Of a DNA stretch of 64,000 bases, positions 54,184 to 62,715 are shown one piece after another. How positions within the stretch are numbered: position 1 is the first letter of the stretch; the number at the start of each line of letters is the position of its first letter. The position numbers were made by a program, and so were the translations under genes. Under the pieces are notes generated by a model, which searched no databases, had not been told where the DNA came from, and was given only the letters and a program-made list of their open reading frames with translations. This stretch comes from Semisulcospira habei (Eukaryota; Mollusca; Gastropoda; Semisulcospiridae): positions 46,295,323 through 46,359,322 of the forward strand of contig BTPG01000004.1 in assembly GCA_036245525.1 (NCBI GenBank), in the 5' to 3' direction.

Positions 54184-56643
54184 AGCCTTGTCCGCTGCAA
54201 ACTCAGGCTCCACCTCAAGCTGAAACCCAAGAAAAGAGGCCCCCTCAAGAAAAAGCTTGATGTCGCCAGCCTTCAGCGTGATGACAAGAAAGCTGCCCTT
54301 CAGACAGATTTACAGCGCATGCTCAAAGACACAGTTGATCCAGCAGACTCCTCCCCTGAAACACTCTGGGAGCAACTGAAAACTGCTATTGTAAAATCTT
54401 CTGTGGAAGTCTTGGGCTTTGTTAGAAAGAGGAACAAAGACTGGTTTGACGAAAACGACGTGGAGATCCAGGAACTTCTAGCAAACAAAAGAGCCGCCCA
54501 CCAGGCCCACCTAGCCCAGCCTTCCTGCCCTGTGAAGAAATCTGCCTTTCGCCTCATCTGCAGCAGTCTCCAGCTCAAGCTTAGAGAACTCCAGAACGAG
54601 TGGTGGTCGAGACTGGCACAGAGGACCCAGCTTTGCGCTGACAACGGTGACTACAGGGGCTTCTATGAAGCACTGAAAGCAGTGTATGGCCCTAGGCACC
54701 TGGTACAAAGTCCCCTGCGAAGCGCCGATGGACAGGCACTCCTCACAGATAATACCTCCATCTTGAACCGCTGGTCAGAATACTTTCAGGACCTCTTCGG
54801 CGCTGAGCGCACTGTTCAAGAAACAGTCATCCTCCAAATCCCACAGCTCCCACTAAAGGTTGAATTGGACGAACCGCCCACCGCCGAAGAGACCCACACA
54901 GCCATCCACCAGCTCAAGAGTGGCAAAGCAGCAGGCATTGACGGAATCCCGCCAGAGATCTGGAAACATGGAGGCCCAGCACTGCACAACAAGCTCCATG
55001 ACCTCTTTCTCTGCTGCTGGGAGAAAGGAACACTACCAAAGGATCTCCGTGATGCAGTCATCATCACCCTATACAAGAACAAAGGAGAGAAATCTGAATG
55101 CTCTAATTATCGTGGAATTACCCTGCTGTCCATTGCTGGGAAAATTCTCGCAAGGCTGCTCCTGAATCGGCTGGTACCTGCCATCGCTGAAGACCACCTC
55201 CCAGAGGGCCAGTGTGGCTTCAGAGCCAACAGGAGTACCACCGACATGGTCTTTGTGCTGAGACAGCTTCAGGAGAAGTGCCGCGAGCAGAACAAAGGGC
55301 TGTACGTAACGTTTGTCGACCTAACAAAAGCATTCGACACTGTGAGCAGGCAAGGCATGTGGCAGATCCTGGAGCGACTTGGCTGTCCCCCAAAGTTCCT
55401 AAGCATGATCGTCCAGCTCCACGAGGACCAGCAAGGCCAGGTTAGACTCAACAGTAACCTCTCAGAACCATTCCCCATTATCAACGGCGTGAAACAGGGC
55501 TGCGTGCTGGCACCAACCCTCTTCACCATCTTCTTTAGCATGATGTTGAAGCAGGCCACAGTAGACCTCGACGATGACGATGCAGTGTACATCAGGTATC
55601 GTCTTGATGGCAGCCTGTTCAACCTCAGACGACTGCAGGCCCACACGAAAACCCTAGACCAACTGATTCGTGAGCTGCTCTTTGCTGATGACGCTGCCCT
55701 TGTTGCACACACAGAGAGAGCCTTGCAGCGCATCACATCCTGCTTTGCAGATGCTGCCCAGCTCTTTGGACTCGAGGTCAGTCTGAAAAAGACAGAGGTA
55801 CTACATCAGCCGGCACCCAAGGTAGAGCATCGCCCTCCCCACATCACCATCGGCGAGTCTGAACTGAAGTCAGTACACCAGTTTACCTACCTTGGCTGCA
55901 TCATCACGTCAGATGCCAAGCTGGACAAGGAGCTTGACAGCAGGCTGGCAAAAGCGAACAGCGCTTTTGGGCGACTTTTCAAGCGGGTGTGGCACAATCA
56001 ACAGCTGAAAACGGGCACCAAGATCAGTGTGTACAGAGCTGTCGTCCTCACCACCCTGCTGTACGGTTCCGAGTCCTGGGCCCTCTACCGCAACCAACTA
56101 CGACTCCTCGAACGCTTTCACCAGCGCTGCCTGCGTACCATCCTGGGCATTCACTGGAGTGACTATGTCACCAACGTCGAGGTCCTTGAACAGGCAGAAA
56201 CTATGAGCATCGAGGCTTTGTTGCTGCGGACACAGCTTCGCTGGGCGGGGCACGTCTCCAGGATGGAGGATCATCGCCTACCCAAGATCACTCTGTTCGG
56301 CGAGCTTGCTACTGGACACCGTGACAGAGGGGCACCAAAGAAGAGATACAAAGACGGTCTCAAGAAGTCACTTAGTGCTTGCCAAATCGACCACCGCCAG
56401 TGGTCTTCGCTTGCTGCGGACCGTGACACCTGGCGCTCCACCATCTACAAGGCAGCCGTCTCCTTTGAGGACTCTCGCAGAGCTAACCTTAAGGACAAAC
56501 GGCTCAGGAGAAAAAACCGAGTTGCCGTAACTCAGAACCCTGACCAGACCTTCCCCTGCAGCCACTGCGGTCGAACCTGCCTGTCCCGGATTGGCCTCCG
56601 CAGCCACGAAAATGCCTGCAGACGACGTGGGCAAGCCCTATAG
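54184..56643 (+). CDS. LINE ORF2-type reverse transcriptase, 5'-truncated element, frame intact
   Basis: Non-LTR retrotransposon polyprotein. The frame is open from about 54184; the first ATG is at 54319 and gives 774 residues. The upstream in-frame residues (LVRCKLRLHLKLKPKK) look like the end of the endonuclease domain, so most of the endonuclease and any ORF1 are missing. In the 774-residue frame the RT core shows GIDGIPPEIWKHGG near 210, TLYKNKGEKSECSNYRGI near 255, motif A DLTKAFDTVSRQG near 338, motif B NGVKQGCVLAPTLF near 394, the catalytic FADD box (LLFADDAAL) near 456 and the YLGCIIT box near 525. The RWAGHVSRMEDHRLPK segment and a C-terminal zinc finger (CSHCGRTCLSRIGLRSH) follow. 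No stop or frameshift is seen, so the insertion is young, but without the endonuclease it is probably not autonomous. Clade not assigned. It lies antisense within globin intron 1. Confidence 0.92.
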   Translation, partial: SLVRCKLRLHLKLKPKKRGPLKKKLDVASLQRDDKKAALQTDLQRMLKDTVDPADSSPETLWEQLKTAIVKSSVEVLGFVRKRNKDWFDENDVEIQELLANKRAAHQAHLAQPSCPVKKSAFRLICSSLQLKLRELQNEWWSRLAQRTQLCADNGDYRGFYEALKAVYGPRHLVQSPLRSADGQALLTDNTSILNRWSEYFQDLFGAERTVQETVILQIPQLPLKVELDEPPTAEETHTAIHQLKSGKAAGIDGIPPEIWKHGGPALHNKLHDLFLCCWEKGTLPKDLRDAVIITLYKNKGEKSECSNYRGITLLSIAGKILARLLLNRLVPAIAEDHLPEGQCGFRANRSTTDMVFVLRQLQEKCREQNKGLYVTFVDLTKAFDTVSRQGMWQILERLGCPPKFLSMIVQLHEDQQGQVRLNSNLSEPFPIINGVKQGCVLAPTLFTIFFSMMLKQATVDLDDDDAVYIRYRLDGSLFNLRRLQAHTKTLDQLIRELLFADDAALVAHTERALQRITSCFADAAQLFGLEVSLKKTEVLHQPAPKVEHRPPHITIGESELKSVHQFTYLGCIITSDAKLDKELDSRLAKANSAFGRLFKRVWHNQQLKTGTKISVYRAVVLTTLLYGSESWALYRNQLRLLERFHQRCLRTILGIHWSDYVTNVEVLEQAETMSIEALLLRTQLRWAGHVSRMEDHRLPKITLFGELATGHRDRGAPKKRYKDGLKKSLSACQIDHRQWSSLAADRDTWRSTIYKAAVSFEDSRRANLKDKRLRRKNRVAVTQNPDQTFPCSHCGRTCLSRIGLRSHENACRRRGQAL

Positions 56644-56812
56644 AATCTTCGTTCGCGAAGTCAAGCCAAGACAATTTGATAATGTATGTAACAGAAAATA
56701 TAGCCTTTTCTGCTGAATGCAGATTGATAACCAAAGTCTGACTTGTCTAAACTTTCTGTGTGTGTGTGTGTGTGTGTGTTTGTGCGTGTGTGTGTGTGTG
56801 CGCGCGTGAACT
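56644..56812 (+). mobile_element. LINE 3' untranslated tail ending in a GT-rich repeat
   Basis: Short sequence after the TAG stop, running into a (TG)n/(GTGTGC)n microsatellite at about 56757-56810. A simple-repeat tail is common for some LINE clades. No clear target-site duplication could be paired with the 5' truncation point. Confidence 0.5.
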
Positions 56813-56839
56813 GATGTACTTAAAAGTTGGTTTCAAACC

Positions 56840-56925
56840 ATTCAACTCGAAAGACGTATTTCTTCAATTTTAGAGCTTTTGCCAAATAACTGTGTACCGG
56901 AAGATGGATCGACCATGATAAAAAA
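56840..56925. mobile_element. Family A terminal fragment
   Basis: CATTCAACTCGAAAGACG ... GAAGATGGATCGACCATGATAA, then an A run. Confidence 0.55.
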
Positions 56926-57026
56926 AAAACTGACAAACTTATTTCTGTTAAAATTTCTTGACTTGCTTTTTTGAGTTTGCCTCCATGCATATTGCGCATG
57001 TCATCCGTGTGCCGTCGTGCTTTCTA

Positions 57027-57245
57027 TCTATCTATCTATATCCCGTAGTCTTGCCGACCGTTGGGGCACCACTGATGACTTGACAACCAGCTCCCTCCAT
57101 TCCTCTCTGTTCTCTGCCATTCTTAGGGTATCGCCCAGCCTCAGTCCTGTCCACTCTGAGATATTGTCCTCCCATCTTTTCCTCCGTCTTCCTCTCTTTC
57201 GTCCTCTTTGCACAGTGCCTTGCAGGATTGTCATTGCATGTGGTG
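57027..57245 (-). pseudogene. 3'-terminal fragment of a second LINE family
   Basis: Minus-strand peptide GRKRGRRRKRWEDNISEWTGLRLGDTLRMAENREEWRELV resembles the conserved C-terminus of RTE/L1-type LINE polyproteins (the KRW.D.I.EWTG and NR..WR motifs). A TCTA tetranucleotide run on the plus strand at 57023-57042 would be the element's simple-repeat tail. Only the last 70 or so codons remain. Different family from the 54-kb LINE. Confidence 0.7.
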
Positions 57246-57489
57246 TGTCTTGGGCAAACTAACCTGGAGGAGCCCATCCCTCTCCAGGCTGTTAACCACA
57301 ACCGAAACTCCACATAACTTGTGGCTCACCTTGGTCCTGGACACGTGGCCGATGAGACCCTCATGGGACTCTTTCGCCCTGGGTGGTGTGTATGACTTCA
57401 GGGCATACACACTGCCGTGTTTTAGCCATGGAAATACACCAACTCATCACTAAAAGTAGAATGACTGTCACCGACCTCTGTTAGGGTAC

Positions 57490-57640
57490 GCATGGTGGCG
57501 CAAGGATGATGCGTCTCGGACACAGATGCACTGAATTTTTGTGCGTCTGACTACCCCTTAGTTACATTTTCAGTACGTGATTTTGAGTTTCAGTGCGTCA
57601 GAGACTCACAGACGCACTAAAACGAAAGCCCTGTAACAAT
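57490..57640. repeat. Dispersed repeat Z, copy 2
   Basis: Includes an inverted pair CAGTGCGTCAGAGACTC / CAGACGCACTAAAAC at 57590-57620 and matches 52862-52950 inverted. Confidence 0.6.
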
Positions 57641-57675
57641 ATAAATCTCTGTTACAAAAGAATTTACTAATTTGT

Positions 57676-57762
57676 TAAAGTACCATTATGCATAAATCTG
57701 AAGACACATTTCAGCACCATTTGTGTTTGTTAAGCCTTGTCGACACACCTAATGAAATGTAA
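57676..57762 (+). repeat. Dispersed repeat X, copy 2
   Basis: Shares ATAAATCTGAAGACACATTT and TGTCGACACACCTAATGAA with the inverse of 41361-41450. Confidence 0.7.
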
Positions 57763-58639
57763 CAGCAGTTTGGAAACACAGCAAAAGCACACGCATAATC
57801 GCACTTATTTATTCTGTGCTTCTATTAGCCTGTCAATCTATGTTTAGCTGTTTCTCACACTGAAAGCGTTGTATTTCTAGAATGGAGTGGAGTCAATGCC
57901 AGGTTACTTGATATAAAGATGATGTGTGCTGAACTGGATTGTCCTGTGTCTAAATGAACTGTAACTAGATCTGTGTGTAGTGTTTCATAACCACATGTTA
58001 CAGAAGTGTATCTTTGAACAGTTATGGCATTCGTGGGCCTTCAATATAAGATTCCTGTGTATAGTAAAACCAAGGCAAAATGAACAAAAAAAAAAGTACT
58101 CTGTTTCCCATCACCTGACCAGTTTTATCATGTTGAACCTGAACCTTTATGCCGAGGTGAAAAAACAAATATTTAAAAAAAAACAAAAAAAACGCCATGA
58201 TATTGAGCAGATGACGCTGGGGACATGACTCATGTAAAACTTTCAAAGGCTATGGGAGGCTATGCAACAGGAGATCACTCATGTAGAGCTATTTGCTCAT
58301 GGCTATTACAGTCATCTGTGCTGTTAGAGAGTGCTTATTTCTTAAAGCAAAAAACGAACCACACTGTAATTACGGCTGAAATGGCTTTCAGCAAAGCCAC
58401 CCATTTACATCAGACCAAAGAGCTGTTACAACACATCTACTGCTATTAGTACACGCTAGGCACGCTTCAACACAAATACCCGGTACATCTCATTCCCACA
58501 ACCTCTTATAATTCTCAGGCAAAAACAGCCGGCCCATGTTAATTAACTGAGAAATGATGCTCAAGGCAAAATCATTACACCAGATGCATGGTTATTTTGA
58601 CACTCTGCATGCTATTACACAGCAGAACAAAATTTTATG

Positions 58640-58718
58640 TAACCCCTTAGTGCATGCAAACACCTGTAGTGTAAATAGTACCATCTAAACGGTTCCAGTG
58701 GCTGCATGCACAAGTGAT
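58640..58718. mobile_element. Family G, diverged
   Basis: TAACCCCTTAGTGCATGCAA ... CAGTGGCTGCATGCACAAG. Confidence 0.65.
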
Positions 58719-58751
58719 TGACTGCAGTGTATTTGAAGACGCACTACCACC

Positions 58752-58812
58752 GTGGTCTAGTTATGGTTCATTTAGACACAGGAGAATCCAAATCTGCACA
58801 AGCCGTCTTTAT
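58752..58812. repeat. Dispersed repeat Y, copy 2
   Basis: GTCTAGTTATGGTTCATTTAG block shared with 41167-41235. Confidence 0.7.
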
Positions 58813-59238
58813 GAGAAGATACAATGCTGAAGGTACTGAAAATGTGCATTACTTGACTATGAAATGAAAGAGGTGCTCAATAATTAGTAAACAACTGACA
58901 TTTTGGCTCTGGAAATCAATGGGATAAATGCATCTGCGGACTGCCTGTTGCGACCAGCTGTAGTTAATGAGGATGACTAGTAGCTAAGAAAGTTTGTTTG
59001 TGAGGGACTGACTGACCGCAGAATAATATTGCTGAACCTGTTTTGAGTGGCCACCGTCATGACATAAGAGATCACCCTTCATGAAAGACAGTCATTTAGG
59101 TAATACAATAGTATTACACTACTTGGACTATAATTATTGGTGATGGTGATTATTTACAGCAGAATACAGGCTAGAATAGGATGCACTAATCTGAAAAACA
59201 AACCCCAGTGTAAATAACAATGTGGCCCTGACAAATAT

Positions 59239-59308
59239 TTAACCAGCTTATGCATGTACCCGCCAGTACTGCAAACATTACTGGTGGCTGCATGCACAAG
59301 GGAATTAA
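59239..59308. mobile_element. Family G fold-back
   Basis: TTAACCAGCTTATGCATGTACC ... GCTGCATGCACAAGGGAATTAA, TTAA at both ends, arms around ACTGCAAACATTACTGG. Confidence 0.78.
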
Positions 59309-60030
59309 AAACAAATAGAAAAATACTTTACTGGATGCAAGGTGTCCAAATAAACTACATGAAAAGTATGCCACACTTGAAAGGTGGCAGACATGTGGGG
59401 GGAAAAAACTATCACTGCCATTTCATCCTGACACCCACAGGCTGAGGATAGGAAGATGATTATCACACCTCCCTCTGGGGAAATACAGCTCAGCATCAAT
59501 ACTCCTCACCTCATGAGAAAAGCTGAGGGGCTAAATTGGCAGACACCACGCCACAGCTTGTGGGGATATATCCTCGCACAGACCTTCTGTCTACAAGGGG
59601 CATAGACCCTCATGCGGCCATATTTATGCTGGGACTAATTACTACAAATGTCATTTTAGGTGTCGTGTTCATTTATGAGCTACCCCGACGGCGGACATAA
59701 TAGCGTTTGGTATGGTTGAATAGAGAAAGTATTGAGTCTGTCAGTGCTTGTTGATATTCCAGAGACCACGGCATAACAACAGGAAACTGACGTAAGCTTA
59801 CAGAATGAGAGAAAGTGAAATGCGCTATGGCTGTGGGAGCGATTTCTTGATGGCAAGAGGGCATACACACTGCCATAAGCCGCATTGAACGGGAGAGCGC
59901 GCTAGTGAGGCACCGTGCGTGGGATAGAGTAGAGTGAGTCTACGCCGTGAAGCGAAAAATATCAATACAGCCAGATCTATCGTCTGCTGCGTCGCTACCG
60001 AAGCATCGGCCGTCTGGCCTCGTGAATCAT
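59309..60030. other. Start of globin intron 1; no other feature
   Basis: Contains a family B trace near 59595-59620 (GGGGCATAGACCCTCATGCGG). No exon seen. Confidence 0.4.
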
Positions 60031-60039
60031 CGCACTTAC

Positions 60040-60188
60040 CTGATAAACATTTCAACTCCCGTGTCGTCTAGGCACCTTTTGATCCCTTTCCAGCTTCTTT
60101 GTAGTTTAAAGACTTGCAGGGCACTAAGGGGAAGACGTGGATCTGTAGGAGCAGGCGGTGAAGGCGACATGTCGTCGTCCGCCATCAT
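60040..60188 (-). CDS. Globin exon 1 (N-terminal extension, A and B helices), neuroglobin-like
   Basis: First coding exon of a heme-binding globin, read on the minus strand. Two tandem in-frame ATGs lie at 60188-60186 and 60185-60183; counting from the second, the exon encodes 48 residues plus two bases of codon 49. After an acidic, proline-rich leader (MADDDMSPSPPAP) comes an A/B-helix segment with the motif FKLQRSWKGI, whose tryptophan (residue 32) is the usual A-helix Trp, then DTGVEMFI. The exon ends AG followed by the consensus donor GTAAGT. The split codon AG/A gives Arg, the classical globin B12.2 intron position, and exon 2 at 10680 supplies the third base. The predicted protein has no signal peptide, so it is probably an intracellular globin. 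The DTGVEMFIRLF junction resembles neuroglobin and globin X type sequences more than blood hemoglobin. Exact subfamily is inferred. Confidence 0.87.
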
Positions 60189-60198
60189 GCCGTGCCAT
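60124..60198 (-). other. Upstream ORF overlapping the globin start codon
   Basis: An ATG ten bases before the first globin ATG opens a 24-codon frame that runs through the start region in another frame and stops at TAG inside exon 1. If this ATG is in the mRNA it could reduce globin translation. Whether the transcript includes it is unknown. Confidence 0.4.
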
Positions 60199-60430
60199 GC
60201 GCACTCGCCGCGTCAGCTGGGAAGCCGATTCACAACGAGGCTGCTGCTGCTGCTGAGATTCGTGCGGCTAGTGGCGCAACGCGGTGCCTCGGATAGCTTG
60301 CCAGTGAAGGCCCAACTCCGGCCAAGCACATGCAAGTATACAGCGCTTTGAGTCCCTGCTATGGTGTTAAAAAAGGTGTGGCGCGGCGCAAAACGACAAA
60401 AATTTAAAACAAGATGAACCATAACCCACA
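60189..60430 (-). promoter_or_regulatory. Globin 5' leader and probable promoter-proximal region
   Basis: Sequence immediately upstream of the globin start. It is richer in CG dinucleotides than most of the intron and has a short CAG/CTG-type run near 60240-60256. I see no clear TATA box, so transcription start sites cannot be placed. Confidence 0.35.
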
Positions 60431-60696
60431 ACTTACTACTCGATCCCTTCCGTTATGAGAGCTGTCCTCGCTGTCAATGGTCTCTACCTTTTGTCTTTGA
60501 CCTGATTCTGATGTTGAATTATCTCCTATTGAAAAAGTCTCGCAGATCTGCCAATGCGTCAGTGAGTTCTATAAGGGGCGCAGAACATACGTCATTTGTC
60601 ATGACGTAAGTTTTAGTTTTTACATAATCATAGTTTTATATTTTACGTGATATGAGTTTCACTTTCGCTTCATAGGCTTGAGAAAATGGTGACAAT

Positions 60697-60742
60697 ACTA
60701 GAACTTCACGGTACAATTTCTAGAACTTCACGGTACAATTTC
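60697..60742. repeat. Direct repeat, 21 bp, two copies
   Basis: TAGAACTTCACGGTACAATT occurs twice in succession, about 0.5 kb upstream of the globin start. Confidence 0.85.
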
Positions 60743-60842
60743 AGTCTTGCAGCCTATAGACGGTTTGAGTGAAAGCAGGTTGACTTTACCTAGCTACATG
60801 ATACTAAGTACACGGGTCACCTGTACGCTCTTCTGAAAGCGC

Positions 60843-60846
<4 letters not shown>

Positions 60847-60910
<64 letters not shown>

Positions 60911-60911
60911 C

Positions 60912-60985
<74 letters not shown>
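60847..60985. repeat. (GT)n microsatellite
   Basis: About 68 GT units with one CCGG interruption near 60909. Confidence 0.98.
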
Positions 60986-60986
<1 letters not shown>

Positions 60987-61066
60987 CGTGCGTGTTATTG
61001 CGCGCTCCAAACATCTCCAAGAGGCATGACGATATATTCCTCCTGCAGATGCGCGCATGTTTGCGT

Positions 61067-61210
<144 letters not shown>

Positions 61211-61281
61211 TGACGTCATATTTAGAGTATTATGTCAGTGTCTGCGTGGTGACGGCGTTGCCTCTTTTAAGTCACCGCCAC

Positions 61282-61346
61282 TGTCTGACTTTCTCTTTAG
61301 AAGTAAAGGGCCACTGTTTGACTTTCTCTTTAGAAGTAAAGGTTTT
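61282..61346. repeat. Direct repeat, about 33 bp, two copies
   Basis: TGACTTTCTCTTTAGAAGTAA occurs at about 61289 and 61318. Confidence 0.85.
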
Positions 61347-61639
61347 TTAGTGTTTTAATTCCGGCTTTTCTGAAAAGAATTATTTTTTACTAAAAAAGTT
61401 GAAAGCCGGGACACAAAGCTGGCTAACGAACTCATCCAACTTTTTCCAAACTAGCTATATGCAAAAGTTCAAGGAAATATGACAAAAATTACGGACTCTA
61501 ATCTGGGTCAACCGACTCCAATAAACGGTTGTTTATGTCTTCAATGAGACATTCAATTACGGAGGCTCTCTTAGACACCCACTTAAGAAAGTATTTCGCC
61601 ATGGGGTTGTGTGTACAGAAATATCGGAGATTCTCTTGT

Positions 61640-61692
61640 TTACATACATACGCACACACATACATACGCACATACATACATACGCGCATACG
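61640..61692. repeat. (CATA)n-like low-complexity tract
   Basis: ACATACATACGCACA-type words. Confidence 0.85.
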
Positions 61693-61849
61693 GCGCTTCG
61701 CGCCAAATGTACGTTCAGCACCGAGGTTAGCGTAACTTGACATGACGTAATTTTTATCTTTAAGTTGTTACTTCAATTGTTAGAGGTTTAGCCTGCCCGC
61801 CTTTGACATCATGGACATGCTATTAAATTCGCCCCACAGCGACCCGTCC

Positions 61850-61902
61850 TAAAAAGTCCCTTCTATAAATAGAAGGGACTTTAAAAAAAAAAAAAAAAAA
61901 AA
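61850..61902. repeat. Short hairpin followed by poly-A
   Basis: AAGTCCCTTCTA/TAGAAGGGACTT around TAAA, then about 20 A. May be a SINE or processed-transcript end; function unknown. Confidence 0.6.
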
Positions 61903-62577
61903 GGAAGGAACCACTGACTTAAAAAAACCCTGCTGCTCAGTAATGACCTAACTCAGTCACGGTCAGTCGCGCCGCTCCTCAATTACTGCCACCATAAACT
62001 CAGTGAAGTTATAAGGTTCACTTCTAGTCAGTGCACAACCCGCTGACAGCTACTTCGATGTGCCATTTTGTCCACAAGATTTTGGGGTAGATTCCACGCC
62101 ATTAGCATACAATGACGGTAACCAAGAAAACGTTTACGTTGCTAGACTGCAGAATGACGTCATATTCTTGTAGTCAGTACATCCCTAAGTAGTTTCTGTG
62201 ACGTAGCTTTCTTGTAGCATATAAATCTTTGAAAGCATTGTACTCCTTGAGAAGGCTGCCTTCGGGATGAAAAAGGAAAATATGATAAGCGATTGGGTAT
62301 CTATTATTTTTACCCATGACTGACAGTCAGCAGCGGAGATAAATACATCACATGCTCAAAATGGAATTGTTTGTTGTTTAACAGCGAAAACGAATCACCC
62401 CCAAGAAACGGATCCGCTAAAGTAGAGTGTGCATCATTTTATCTATGGTGAACTTTCCGATAGCGTAAGGATAAAAATATTTTGTGCGTCACAGATTTTA
62501 AATGCCGGAAAGGAATCGGAGCCTCAGTTCCAGAGCGAAAATAAAACAAAAACAAACAAAAACAAAAAAAAAACTAC

Positions 62578-62715
62578 CCAACGCGCATAAGGTCATCGGG
62601 CCGACGTCGGCCGCCGTTGCCGGGCCCGCACACGTCCGTGCGCGGGCCGTGCGCGGGCCAACGCGGACGGCCGACGTCGGCCCAGGCGACGACCTTGTGC
62701 GCGTTGCCGGGTGAC
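62578..62715. mobile_element. Family H fold-back, longest copy
   Basis: CAACGCGCATAAGGTCATCGG ... GACGACCTTGTGCGCGTTG. GC-rich arms with a small internal duplication of GCGCGGGCC. Confidence 0.8.

Larger units (their letters stand above)
10681..60039 (-). other. Globin intron 1, about 49.4 kb, phase 2
   Basis: The interval between the donor GTAAGT at 60039 and the acceptor at 10681. Phase matches exactly: exon 1 ends with two codon bases and exon 2 starts with one. It is filled with fold-back elements, SINEs, LINE sequence and microsatellites, and I see no other convincing host exon inside. The alternative, that the two exons belong to two different broken globin genes, is possible but less simple because strand, order, phase and protein junction all agree. 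Confidence 0.75.

Noticed and set aside
59947..60351. 134-residue plus-strand ORF across globin exon 1
   Set aside because: It is the antisense shadow of the globin exon, which has matching splice phase and globin residues on the other strand.
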